Origin: Eustoma russellianum
Taxonomy: Eukaryota; Streptophyta; Magnoliopsida; Gentianales; Gentianaceae
Assembly: GCA_036186865.1 (NCBI GenBank)
Contig: AP025066.1
Coordinates: 17,897,697-17,961,696 of the forward strand
Length of the DNA: 64,000 nt
Direction of reading: 5' to 3'
The notes beneath the pieces were generated by a model, which had not been told where the DNA came from, did not search any database, and saw nothing but the letters and a program-made list of their open reading frames with translations. Shown here piece after piece: positions 10,101-19,705 of the stretch (the stretch's first letter is position 1; each line of letters opens with the position of its first letter). A program made the position numbers and the translations under genes.

Positions 10101-11268
10101 CTAGAAATCCCTCAGCACCTTTCCTTAAAGCCTTGCGCGCTTGTGCAACCGACACGTACACCTTCTTGGGTACCTTCTTTCGCTCCGAATCCCCTTGAAA
10201 CATTACCTCTTCCATCTTATCACTCTTGACTGTCACTTGCTTCAATCGACAGTCAATGTTGGCGTGATGCTTGGCCATCCAGTCCATTCCCAATATCACG
10301 TCAAAGTCATACATCTGAATAGGAATCAGGGTGGCGGAGAATGTTTGTCCTTCAAATTCTAATTCACAATCCCGGTACCGATGATACGAAACCATAATTT
10401 GATCTCCGGCCGCTTGAACACGATACGGAGTTTCTAACCACTCAGGTAAACTACTAAGGTGTTTCGCGAATCTCTTTGTTACGAAGGAGTGGCTTGCGCC
10501 GCTATCAAAGAGCACGTTGGCAGGTACCTTATTTACTAAAATCGCACCTGCTACTACATCAGTAGCCTCCTGCACATCTGTGTCTGTCATGAGATGTACA
10601 CGAGCATTCGCTCGAGGCTTCACTCTCGGCTGCGGAGCCGCTTCTCCAGGATTATTTTTCTTCATCTCTGGACAATCTCTAATCATATGGCCCACTTGAC
10701 CGCATCGAAAACATGCCCCAGCCACTTTCCTACACTCTCCAACGTGGTTTCTGTTGCAATGCGGACAAACTCCTATAGCCTGCTGAATTGCTTGATTCTG
10801 AATTGGCAGTCTCTGAAAATTCCCAACCGGACCTCTCTTCGGAATCTTGACCCAACGTCCGGGTCTTCCACCAACTCTTACATCCTTCCTTGGCCTCTTG
10901 CCTCTATCAGACCCTCCTGCGCTAGCTGCTCTTGCCGCTACTCGGCGGAAATCACTCTCGACACGGTAACACGCATCTAGCATATCCTCATAAGTTTTCA
11001 TCCCTGCATTCACTATCGCCGATTGTATCCTCGAGTCCAAACCCCTCTCAAACTTTGTCATCTTAAGACGATTATCAGTCATGATTGCAGGGGCAAACTT
11101 ACCCAAAGCATGGAAACGATCTGCATACTCCGACACCGTCATCCTTCCTTGCTCCAATCTGTCAAATGCTCTTATCTTGTCCAATATTGCAGTCTCCGGT
11201 ACATAGTACTTAAGGAACACATCACAGAACTGAGTCCACGAGATCGGTGGGGTCATTCTTAACACCAT
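7180..11268 (-). CDS. gag-pol: Gypsy-C Gag-Pol polyprotein (C-terminal 1,362 aa open)
   Basis: One open frame encodes the end of Gag (AFDRLEQGRMTVSEYADRF near residue 35), a zinc knuckle (CFRCGQVGHMIRDC, minus strand about 10715-10671), aspartic protease (LFDSGASHSF; DSG at 10498-10506), RT (FIDDIL; FIDD at 9484-9495), and RNase H (YSDASKNGLG, FTDHKSLKY). It continues with the integrase HHCC finger (HNSRLSIHPG to CLVCQQ), the DDE core (MDFVAG, SDRDSRF, DGQSERTI), and a C-terminal chromodomain-like end (VKVQWSNHTEREATWELEE). The frame really extends upstream of the first Met to about 11303, where a lost base separates it from the Gag start. Length and completeness suggest a recently active copy. 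It lies between PBS and polypurine tract, as expected for a single Gag-Pol message from the LTR promoter. Confidence 0.95.
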   Translation of the reverse strand: MVLRMTPPISWTQFCDVFLKYYVPETAILDKIRAFDRLEQGRMTVSEYADRFHALGKFAPAIMTDNRLKMTKFERGLDSRIQSAIVNAGMKTYEDMLDACYRVESDFRRVAARAASAGGSDRGKRPRKDVRVGGRPGRWVKIPKRGPVGNFQRLPIQNQAIQQAIGVCPHCNRNHVGECRKVAGACFRCGQVGHMIRDCPEMKKNNPGEAAPQPRVKPRANARVHLMTDTDVQEATDVVAGAILVNKVPANVLFDSGASHSFVTKRFAKHLSSLPEWLETPYRVQAAGDQIMVSYHRYRDCELEFEGQTFSATLIPIQMYDFDVILGMDWMAKHHANIDCRLKQVTVKSDKMEEVMFQGDSERKKVPKKVYVSVAQARKALRKGAEGFLVYAMDVTQEVPSIEQIPVVNEFPDVFPEDLPGVPPPREVEFEINLIPGTEPISKAPYRMAPAELRELKEQLQELLDKKFIRPSVSPWGAPVLFVKKKDGSMRLCIDYRELNKVTIKNKYPLPRIEDLFDQLKGAKIFSKIDLRSGYHQLRVKAEDIAKTAFRTRYGQYEFLVMPFGLTNAPAAFMDLMNTVFREQLDKFVVVFIDDILVYSPDEQTHTEHLRIVLGILRQKQLYAKFSKCEFWLRSVAFLGHVISEEGIAVDPKKVEAITEWPRPTNVTEVRSFLGLAGYYRKFVEGFSRIAVPLNRLTQKKSKFEWTAECEQSFTELKKRLTTAPVLAQPSGTDGFVIYSDASKNGLGCVLMQNERVIAYASRQLKSYEQNYPTHDLELAAVVFALKIWRHYLYGEKCVVFTDHKSLKYLFSQKELNMRQRRWLELLKDYDLTIHYHPGKANKVADALSRKSSHERQSPLEREMEEFGLDLIESTVNVMTALTITPSLIDRIKEAQKKNKVLSEIVERVKHSQVEGFQTKGDGSLWFKERLCVPDVDELRKEVLQEAHNSRLSIHPGSTKMYRDLKRYYWWSGMKRHIAEFIERCLVCQQVKAEHQRPGGLLMPLEIPEWKWEHVTMDFVAGLPKTKSGCDMIWVIVDRLTKSAHFLPVSSEAPLDKLVSLYMDSIVSLHGVPVSIVSDRDSRFTSKFWTAFQEAMGTELRLSTAYHPQTDGQSERTIQTLEDMLRACVLDFKGSWDGMVKLMEFSYNNSYHSAIGMAPFEALYGRKCRSPIYWDEVGVRTITGPELLEKTLEKVKVIRERLKTAQDRSKSWADSKRRPLDFDVGEKVYLKVSPTKGVMRFGVKGKLSPRFIGPYEILEKVGDLAYKLALPPVLAQVHNVFHVSQLRKYVADPSHVLEAQPLELKDDVTYEEVPVKVVDRKDQVLRKRVIPYVKVQWSNHTEREATWELEEQMREKYPQLFD

Positions 11269-11297
11269 TCCTTCCCACCATTCGCCAGCCTTGCCAC

Positions 11298-11621
11298 TTA
11301 GAAGGGCGTGGCCACCTCAACCTTTATCTCGTTTGGTACCTGCACCAGCCGAAAACATTTCTCTACCTCAGCCAACCAGTGCTGAGCCTCTTCAGGATCC
11401 GTGCATCCTCCAAACTCCGGCACCCTCATCTTTCTCATCTCCCCATAAAAGAACCGGATGTTATGTTGTGGCGGTGGAGGAGGCGGAGGCTGATGCTGTT
11501 GCACATACCCTTGTGCAATCACCGTCAGTGCATCAGTGAGTACCTGGGGTAACACAACTTGTGGTGGCTGGTTCTCCTGTCCATTGCCAGAGTTGCCTGT
11601 GTTATCTCTTCTTGGAGGCAT
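11298..11621 (-). pseudogene. gag: Gypsy-C Gag N-terminus, cut off by a 1-base frameshift
   Basis: Starts with MPPRRDNTG at 11621; an upstream in-frame Met at 11666 is possible but lacks the usual Gag start. A proline/glutamine-rich stretch is followed by the Gag fold (RVPEFGGCTDPEEAQHWLAEVEKCFR). It reaches TAA at 11298-11300, where one missing base, probably a C in the CCTT run, shifts the frame. The next frame continues directly with GKAGEWWEG and the rest of Gag. This is the only break I found in the polyprotein. Confidence 0.9.
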
Positions 11622-11902
11622 ATTTCGCTGAAAGGTTAACATTTCATTAGCATTCAGTAAATACAAAAAGGTTACTGAAGGCTCGAATGCGTACTAATAG
11701 GTGAGGTGTGTAGCATAACTATTAATACAAAATTAGATGATAAACGCGCTCGCACACACCCAACCCGTATCATACTTAACCACTAAAGAGATCAGTACTT
11801 ATAACTAAGGATCAACCTTAAGGGAGAGTCATAGCTTACGTGTCTAAAAATCATGAACCTAAGTTTCCGAACTAGATCTGAAGCCTAGGCTCTGATACCA
11901 CC
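11622..11902 (-). other. Gypsy-C 5' leader with primer-binding site
   Basis: The PBS lies at 11889-11900 (minus strand TGGTATCAGAGC), complementary to the 3' end of plant initiator tRNA-Met and two bases from the 5' LTR. The remaining 267 bases up to the Gag start show no open frame. Confidence 0.92.
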
Positions 11903-14538
11903 TGTAGCGCCCCGGCCCGATACCGTCATCGGAACCAGTGCACCCGCCGTAGTCTACTATGAGAACTACGAAGCGTCAAGCAGATCAAGCATACATCCTT
12001 CATAATGTAAGTTAAAACCAGCGGAAACGTCATAAAATCTAAACCTTCATTGTCAATATTATAACCAGAAACTGCAGCGGAAATAAAACTGTTTGTTCAT
12101 CTAGCCAACATAGGTTTTAGAACAACATAATAACAATAAGTCTCCAACTTAAACAAAATAGTCCAGCATCTATCTATTCCATTGTCCATCGTCCCATTGA
12201 GCCCACTCGCCGTCGTCTTCGATAAATATCAACTCATAATCAGGCTCACCTGAAAGAAGATAGAATGATTGTTCTTAGCGAAAACTTCGCCAGCAAGTAA
12301 CCCGTCTATACACCCTACGGAATCACACACGTCGAGTCACCAGTGTATAAAACATTGCCCAAAAATAAGGTGCTCGGGTTAACAAATAGCATCTTAATAA
12401 CAATTACTCAAAACAGGTAAAGCACATATATGAACACAGATACGAGAACCAATATGTATTAAAACAACGTATCACATAAGCAAGTCATAGACTAACCACA
12501 TTTCTTGCATGTCAAGTCTTATGCTTCGTGTATCATGATGCATGTACTTCTTTAAAATCACACACAACACCCATGCATATGTCTTCTTTCATAAACATGT
12601 CATGCATGTCATTTCACAAAGCATTTCATCACTTTACATATCATATTCTTCGCGTAGCAGAACTTTATACCCTGTGGGTGATCAGTCCACAGCAATCATA
12701 ACTTTATACCCCGTGCTGAAAGGTCCACGGCCCCATTACATATATCATATATCCGTGCTGAAAGGTCCACGGCCCCATTACATATATCATATATCCGTGC
12801 TGATAGGTCCACGGCCCCATAAAATACTTCATTTTCCGTGCTGATAGGTCCACGGCCCCATAACATACTTTATACCCTGCTGTTGACTCACAGATCACGC
12901 TTTTATACCCTGCTTTCGCAGACGTGACTTTTATACCCTGTGATCAACCAGCAGCCATTTTGTCTTTCGAAAACTTTAAACCTTTCTTGTTCTTTTGCAA
13001 AGCATATTTCAAATCAATGCAAGTTCCCATGTCATGATGCAGGATGCACAAGTAGCTTCAAATCAACATGTAGCACACACACATACATCTTGCATATCAA
13101 GTACACGGTCTTGCACCTCAAACACTCCCTGTTCGTATTTTGACAAGTCTATTCGTCTCACTTATTCACTTGTAATTCAATCTTATGCTTACATAATCAA
13201 ACTTACCGACTACACCTCATTTGCACCTCAAATACCCTTGCATTTTATGTTCAAAAGAAGTGTATAAAGTTACTACATATACATAGGGCGCCTAAAGGGT
13301 CAAAAAGACTTCCAGTACAGTTGGAACGCCACTTAAAGCGCCTAATGTGGACATGAAGCGCCTATACTAGGCGTTTGAAGTGTTCGGGGATGATTCAGGA
13401 CACATCGAACGCCACATGAAGCGCCTCATGTGACATGAAGCGTCTAATGTAGGCGTTCGAAGTGTTCTGACGGTTCTAAATTGCAGTTTTTCTGTACGGG
13501 AAAGCTCCAGGACACATGGAACGCTACATGAAGCGCCTATAGTGACATGAAGCGCCTCATGTAGGCGTTCGAAGTGTTCTGACGATGCCAAACTGCAGTT
13601 TTCTCTGCAGTAACTTCCTCCCATCATCTCCCTCCTTCAACCCTTTCATGTTCAAACTCTCAAGATCCATCTTACCATCTAGATTCATCATACTTAACAC
13701 ACATCTAATCATGAATTGATGCTTAGTGATGTCTAACAAGATCCCCTCTTAACCTTTAATCATTCACAACCCTCAAAAGATATCATCAATATTCCAAACA
13801 CAACAAGACCACAACTATAACATCATTATCCTTCCCTTCCCTGCACTCACTCCCAAATGTCTAAATGAAGACAATCAACATAAGAGTAGAGCACAAAGAT
13901 AAGTACATCAATATATACACTTTCGTGGGCATGCTTGACAAACAACAAACACCACATAACTAATTTCAGAGATATGGCCCAAAGAACAAGACTTTACACA
14001 ATTAGCAACAAGACTTACATATCACAAAGCATTTAAGATAGGCAAGACAAAAATACAAATGTGTGATTCATGTTTTCTCTTTGTAGAACATAGGGCCTAA
14101 AGTATCAAAATTTACGTAAAGCGTATAGAAAGATTACTTGCCTTGGTTTCTAGTTAATCTTACGGGTTTACTGCAGAATTTCAATGGAGATTGCACCTAG
14201 GTTGGCCTTCTTCCTCCCTTTTCCTTCCTCTCCTCTTCTTCTTCCTCTTCTTTCTTCTTCTCTTTGCTCCTGCGGTTTTCCCCTCTTATTTTTTGATGGT
14301 ATAACCGTCCCCTAAGGCTGAGATGGGGAGTTATACTAAATTTTGGTAACTCCCCTATCTCCTAGTAGGGACTACTTTGATAATTTACCATACTTTCTTT
14401 TAATTCCACTTCTAACCCCTTTCTTTTGTTCTTCTATGTTTTGTGTAACTAAGTCACATTACCTACATAATTAATTAGGTTGCATTCAAGGTTGACCTAA
14501 GTATCGAAAGTTGCGCTTAAAAATCACGGGGTGTAACA
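11903..14538 (-). repeat. Gypsy-C 5' LTR (2,636 bp)
   Basis: Nearly identical to 4540-7134; 41 bp longer because it has a fourth GTCCACGGCC unit (12713-12860). Substitutions seen by eye fall near 12400, 12653, 12738, 13025, 13151 and 13443. Hairpin units lie at 13315-13586 and the U5 hairpin at 11948-11970. As the 5' LTR it should carry the active promoter. Confidence 0.95.
12713..12860. repeat. About 42-bp tandem repeat, four units, Gypsy-C 5' LTR
   Basis: Two GCTGAAAGG units and two GCTGATAGG units, each with GTCCACGGCCCCAT. One more than in the partner LTR. Confidence 0.88.
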
Positions 14539-14543
14539 ATATA
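14539..14543. repeat. Target site duplication (right) of Gypsy-C
   Basis: ATATA, matching 4535-4539. Confidence 0.95.
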
Positions 14544-14743
14544 GGTGTTTCCTATCAAGCGTATTATCCCATACTCCACTTGAATATCAAGATATAGGAA
14601 CCATTAAAAGCCTCAGCTTACTCTTATTCCTATATAGACAACATTTTTATTTGACAGAATGAGTAAGTGCTTACTGAACTTCATAACTTTGTCCCATTGA
14701 AACAAGATTCTGGGATCTCCAGTCAAAAAGGTTGTGTTACCAT

Positions 14744-15607
14744 TAAAATTGACATCCGATCTCTGGACAAGCCTTTTGTAAGCAGATCCGCAAGATTCTC
14801 CTTTGATTTTACATAATCAATGGAAATCACGCCATAAGAGATCAACTACTTAATGGTATTGTGTCTCCGATGCATGTGTCGAGACTTACTATTATAGATG
14901 CTACTTTGTGCTCGTCCTATAGCTCACGGACTATCACAGTGTAGGCCAGCAGGGCACATCTTTCAGGAAATTCCAAAGCCATTCAGCTTCTTTCCTGTCT
15001 TTATCAAGTGGTATAAACTGTGCTTCCATCATGGAACGCGCTATGCATGTTTTCTTCGTGGATTTCCACGACACAGCACCTCCACCAACAATGAATAAAT
15101 ATCCACTTGTGGACTTAGAATCTTTACTGTCAGATATCCAGTTGGCATCACAATAGCTTTCCAACGCTGCTGGATATCTCGAATAATGTAATCCAAGATT
15201 CATTGTATGCTTCAAGTATCTCATTACTCTATTCAGAGCATTCCAATGATAATCATTTGGATTACTGGTAAACCTACTCAATTTGTTTATCAAACACGCT
15301 AAGTCTGACCTTGTACAATTTGTTATATACATCAGAATTCCAATTACTTGCGAGTACTCCGATTGGGCTACTGGCTTGCCTCGATTCTTTCTTAAGTGTA
15401 TACTTAAGTTGAGTGGAGTCTATGCTGGTTTCACATCAAGCATATTGAAATGTTTTAGAACAGATTCAATATAGTGAGTTTGTGACAACACGAGTCCTTC
15501 GGTTATCCTAGAAATTTTAATTCCCAGAATAATGTTGGCAACTCCCATATCTTTCATGTAAAAGTTCCTCGTCAACATCTTCTTTGTATTTAAGATGATG
15601 TCCCGAG
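14744..15607 (-). pseudogene. pol: Copia-B pol 3' end: RT C-terminus and RNase H, broken
   Basis: The minus strand reads the RT end (GVANIILGIKISRITEGL, SQTHYIESVLKHF), then RNase H (MYITNCTRSDLA, YCDANWISDSKDSKSTSGY, GGGAVSWKSTKKTCIA, EAEW) and, in a shifted frame, the C-terminal ADPLTKGL-like region. Several stops and frame changes break it between about 14934 and 15420. It is clearly homologous to 2-874. The element continues upstream past 15607 but is interrupted there by SIRE-D. Non-functional. Confidence 0.87.
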
Positions 15608-15804
15608 TGTTGAGAAAAAGGGGTTTGAGTGATTTCAAAATGCATGATTTAAACGTGTTACAAAGAAATGCATGACATATTGCATATTACTTGCCTTATA
15701 TAATTCATATATAATGTTGCCGTACTAACGAGCCATGAAGCTTTAAAGCTTACATCAAATAACAAACATTTGTTGTGTTTGAACTATTTTCAGGTGCCAC
15801 CATT

Positions 15805-15864
15805 AATGAACTAAACTAGTTCATTAAGTGAAGTACTTAGTTAATTAAACTAAGTAGTTCATTA
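15805..15864. promoter_or_regulatory. Inverted-repeat cluster near Sirevirus LTR start
   Basis: AATGAACTA/TAGTTCATT arms (15805-15813, 15817-15825) are followed by ACTTAGTT/AACTAAGT (15835-15842, 15848-15855) and a second AGTTCATT. The same cluster appears near 17850, 22445 (inverted), 28335, 36750 and 58015. Function unknown; possibly cis-regulatory. Confidence 0.7.
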
Positions 15865-16102
15865 AAGGAAGCAATATTTGGACAAGGCACAAAGGCAACA
15901 AGGTGAAGAAAGGAAAGTCTTCCACTCTCCTCCCCACACATATATACACGCCATTAATATATATGTATATATATTTTCACTTTTTTTTGAAAAAGGCACG
16001 TACACATTTATTCCAACGTACTACCGACATGTTACATATTTTACATACGTACGTTAAAGTCACACCACCATACTTAACTCATATTTATGAGTATATTCAG
16101 GT

Positions 16103-16122
16103 CTTATATCATATGATATAAG
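16103..16122. promoter_or_regulatory. 20-bp perfect palindrome in Sirevirus LTR
   Basis: CTTATATCATATGATATAAG, self-complementary over all 20 bases. It recurs in SIRE-E, -G and the SIRE-I 3' LTR, with one change in the SIRE-I 5' LTR. Confidence 0.75.
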
Positions 16123-16863
16123 TCATGGTGATGACAAATTAAATACGACACGTTAAAAGGTTCTAAACCGAAGATTGTCATATCGGACGAATACCGAAAC
16201 TTCGCCAACGTGTCACGTACTTGCCATAAATAGATGGCCAGGCCCTACACTTCAAAAATAGCCATAAATTTCGTGGCTTACATGGTATGTGCAGCCATAA
16301 AATCATTCCATGTTGGCACACACAAATCACCCCACATTAAGGCCAAATTGTGGAGATTCCAATTTCAATTTTGTCTAGGAACCACTTTAATAAGCCTTAT
16401 GAGCTGAATATTAAATTTTAATTTATGTATATTATGTGTAACATAATATATATAACATGTGCAAAAAGTTGGAATTTAATTAGAGAAAAATCGGGTAATC
16501 AATAAACGTCGAAAATTCGGTTTTCTACGTACACGACACATGAAACATTTTTGGCACATCATATAACATGTATCTAGACACTTTTTACATATTTCATACA
16601 TCTCAAAGTGTTCTAGAAAATTCATTCAAGGGCTGATTGGAATATACCATATGTGTATTATTAAATGTGCACCATTTTACAAAGTTTGCAAAAATAAAAT
16701 TCAGCACATGTCCAAGTCATTATACACGCCTATAACAGCCACGTTGGAGAATATGTGGAGCCTCGTTGGCATATTGATTGGTCAAGAATGAAGCATAAAA
16801 TGTTGATGACATAAAGGAAGGAGCTACACAAGGTAACATTTCAAACTTATGTCACATTTGTAA

Positions 16864-17230
16864 CACATGCTGAAAATTTCAGCATGTGCTAAAGAGCTGG
16901 CCGATTTCTACCCAATTATGAGTCATATTTTGTGTCTTGATTAAGGTGGATTAATTAGAAGATAATTTGGAAGTATTTTGAATAAGTTATGGAATTAAAG
17001 TAGTGATATTTTTAAATATCACACATGCCGAAAATTTCAGCATGTGTGGGAATGTATATGGCCAATTTTTAGGCCGCATTGTTGTCTAATTTTTATTCCA
17101 TAAAAGATGAGAATATTGCATACTAAATGGTGATTGAATTACCCTTTGATTTCTTGGATTAAATCGATGCAAAATAGGCAATATTTTGAACAAAAGGTGA
17201 ATGTTACACATGCTGAAATTTCAGCATGTG
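16864..17230. promoter_or_regulatory. Three spaced palindrome modules in SIRE-D LTR
   Basis: CACATGCTGAAA and its complement lie back to back at 16864-16888, about 17021-17047 and 17207-17230 (a perfect 24-bp palindrome). Each is followed within 10-30 bases by GGCCGATTT or a close variant. Counterparts: 29395-29749 (SIRE-I), 50739-51093 (SIRE-E), and inverted copies in SIRE-G and SIRE-L. Confidence 0.8.
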
Positions 17231-17991
17231 CAAGATGTGTATGGCCAATTTTGTTGGTGATTAATGTGGAAATTGGTTTTCCAAATTAGTTGGGATTGAT
17301 TGTGAGATATTTGGCAAAGTGTTTATGATGATTTTGGCACATGTTTTAAGTGTTATTCTCAGATTTGTCTAGTCATCAAGTGATGACAACATCCAACCAA
17401 TCAATGAGTGCCAAGTAAGCAAGAGCTTAATGATCATCCAATGAGGAGATGCCAAGTAAGCAAAGACATGTCACAATGATGCAATACACTCTTCCAAGGA
17501 CTTAGAAGATAATTTTCAAGTGGGGAAGAGCAATAGGGGGACGGCCAACTATGATAAAAAGAAGTGAAGAGAGCAAAACAAAAGCAAGACAAGCCTCACA
17601 AGTTCAAAAGTGCAAAAAAAGAGTCTTCCATTCCCTTCTTCTTCTACATCTTTCTTTCTTCTGTAGAGAAGAAGGGATTTGAGTGATTTCAAAATACATG
17701 ATTTAAACGTGCATGACACATTGCATAAAACTTGCCTTATATAGTTCATATATAATGTTGCCGTACTAACGAGCCATGAATCTTTAAAGCTTATATCAAA
17801 TGGCAAACATTTGTTGTGTTTGAACTATTTTCAGGTGCCACCATTAATGAACTAAACTAGTTCATTAAGTGTTGTACTTAGTTTATTAAACTAAGTAGTT
17901 CATTAAAGGAAGCAATATTTGGACAAGGCACAAAAGCCACAAGGTGAAGAAAGGAAAGTCTTCCACTCTCCTCCCTACACTTATGGCACCC

Positions 17992-17992
17992 T

Positions 17993-18024
<32 letters not shown>

Positions 18025-18025
18025 T
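17992..18025. repeat. (AC)n(AT)n microsatellite
   Basis: About nine AC units run directly into about ten AT units within the SIRE-E LTR. Other Sirevirus LTRs here have only short ATATAC runs at this place. Confidence 0.85.
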
Positions 18026-18554
18026 CAAATTTTTTTTGAAAAAGGCACGTACACATTTATTCCAACGTACTACCGACACGTTATATATTTTACGTACGTA
18101 CGTTAACGTCACACCACCATACTTAACTCATATTTATGAATATATTCAGGTCTTATATCATATGATATAAGTCATGGTGATGACAAATTAAATACGACAC
18201 GTTAAAAGGTTCTAAACCGAAAATTGTCGTATCAGGCGAATACCGAAACTTCGCCAACGTGTCACGTACTTGCCATAAATAGATGTCCAGCCCCTACACT
18301 TCAAAAATAGCCATCATTTTCGTGGCTTACATGGTATGTGCAGCCATAAAATCATTCCATGTTGGCACACACAAATCGCCCCACATTAAGGCCAAACTGT
18401 GGAGATTCCAATTTCAATTTTGTCACATGTCTGGGCGCCACTTTAATCAGCCTTATAAGCTGAATATTAAAGTTTAATTTATGTATATTATGTGTACCAT
18501 AATATATATAACATGTGCAAAAAGTTAGAATTTAATTAGAGAAAAATCGGGTAA

Positions 18555-18559
18555 TTGAT
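18555..18559. repeat. Target site duplication (left) of Gypsy-F
   Basis: TTGAT, against TCGAT at 25263-25267. The homologous site in other Sirevirus LTRs reads TCGAT, so the left copy has mutated at a CpG. Confidence 0.85.
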
Positions 18560-19700
18560 TGTTGTAACCCAATAAGGGAATCCTTTTTGTACCTAAGATT
18601 TGAGTTAGTGAACATGTGACAATATACGCTTGTAATTATAATTGATTAAGTCAATGATCATTATTATAAAGTATATTACGAAAAGTACTATGTGCATTGT
18701 AGGGAAAATACCCAATTTCCCCAAAGCCTTGTAAGGTTTCGGCCAATAGCCAAGAAAGGCTAAAATTTTTCTTAAATCACTATTTAAGAAATAAAAAAAT
18801 GGAATGGATATGTATTTTTTAACAAAGAAAAAGAAAGGTAGCTAAAATCTACTAAGGCTTGGTTGGGGTCATTAAAGACCCCAACCGCCGGATGGTTTAA
18901 GGGGAGGGGGAGGCTAATTAAGGAGGATTACTTTACTAGAGTTAATGAGCCTCTAACCAAAGTTCAACTAACTAGAATTAACTAAAAGTAACTAAGGTTA
19001 GTCAAAAGTAACTATGGTTAGCATAAAGTAACCAAGGTTAATAGTAAAGTAACCTTGGTTAACTAAAAAGTAACCAAGGTTAGAAATTTAATTTGAGTAA
19101 CTAAGGTTAATTCCTTAGCCTTACCAAATTGAAACCTTCACCCCACCCTTTTACCCCCAACGGCTACAACATAGTAACCAAGAGAAAGTTCCCTCCAAAG
19201 AAAACCTAATCTTCATCTCACAACATTCAACAAGAAAAACTCCTCTCTTCCTTCATCCATAAACCACACGGTCAAAGGTCATACCAAGGAGGCTAAGATT
19301 CATACAAGTTCAAGAAGAAATAGGTAAGTGCACACTCAACCATTCAAGGAAAACTCTTATATTTTAAAGACTCACTCATCTCTTTTGCCTTAAACCGTGA
19401 CATTCAATGGTCACTAGGCTCAAGAATCACAAGCCTTTAAGGACTCTTGCTTAGAGAAGCTTGGACACCACTCAAGCTCCTTTTGGTAAGTCATCTAGCC
19501 CTTTTTCTAAGTGAATGTTTTAGTTAAAGGTGTAAACTAATCTTGCTCCTTTTTCCTCTTCACCACCGTGGGATACATGCATAAGAAGGGAGAAAGATTT
19601 CAACTTTCCCTACACCTTTCCAAGAAGAGTAAGCAAAAAGGCAAGTACACTATACTCTTTGTGGCTTGAATGTGAGAGTTTGTGCATGAATGGCTAGTTA

Positions 19701-19705
19701 AACTT
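19701..19705. repeat. Target site duplication (left) of SIRE-G
   Basis: AACTT, identical to 22685-22689. Confidence 0.93.

Larger units (their letters stand above)
4540..14538 (-). mobile_element. Gypsy-C: complete Tekay/Del-like chromovirus (9,999 bp)
   Basis: It has two LTRs (4540-7134 and 11903-14538) beginning TGTAGCGCC and ending TGTAACA on the plus strand, a 4,768-bp internal region, a PBS, a polypurine tract, and a perfect 5-bp target duplication. The domain order Gag-PR-RT-RNase H-IN-chromodomain is that of chromoviruses; long LTRs fit the Tekay/Del clade. By eye the LTRs differ by about six substitutions and one tandem-repeat unit, so the insertion is young. The only visible coding lesion is a 1-base loss in gag. 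It inserted into the 3' non-coding part of Copia-B. Confidence 0.96.
2684..15607 (-). mobile_element. Copia-B: 3' part of a minus-strand Ty1/copia element, split by Gypsy-C
   Basis: Read on the minus strand, the RT-RNase H remnant (15607 to about 14744) is followed by a non-coding 3' region, the inserted Gypsy-C (4540-14538), the rest of the 3' region (4539-4197) and an LTR (4196-2684). Removing Gypsy-C and one ATATA copy restores homology to Copia-A without a break. Its upstream part is cut off at 15607/15608 by SIRE-D, and the remainder must lie past the window end. RNase H is very similar to that of Copia-A, but the LTRs have diverged strongly, so they are related yet separate families. 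Confidence 0.88.
15608..17661 (+). repeat. SIRE-D: first two thirds of a Sirevirus LTR
   Basis: Starts TGTTGAGAAAAAGG and follows the other Sirevirus LTRs here base for base, with divergence, through the start-proximal palindromes (15805-15864), a 20-bp palindrome (16103-16122), and the three ATGCTGAAA palindrome modules. It stops in a TTTCTTTCTTC tract at 17661, where SIRE-E begins. The missing last third should lie beyond the window. It interrupts Copia-B after CCGAG. Whether it is a solo LTR or part of a full element cannot be seen. Confidence 0.88.
17662..18559 (+). repeat. SIRE-E 5' LTR, first piece
   Basis: Starts TGTAGAGAAGAAGGG. Contains the start-proximal palindromes, an (AC)n(AT)n microsatellite at about 17992-18025, and the 20-bp palindrome. 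Ends at TTGAT, the left target copy of Gypsy-F. Confidence 0.92.

Noticed and set aside
11289..11552. Plus-strand open frames across Gypsy-C gag
   Set aside because: Antisense shadows of the proline-rich Gag sequence; the minus strand carries recognisable Gag and Pol.
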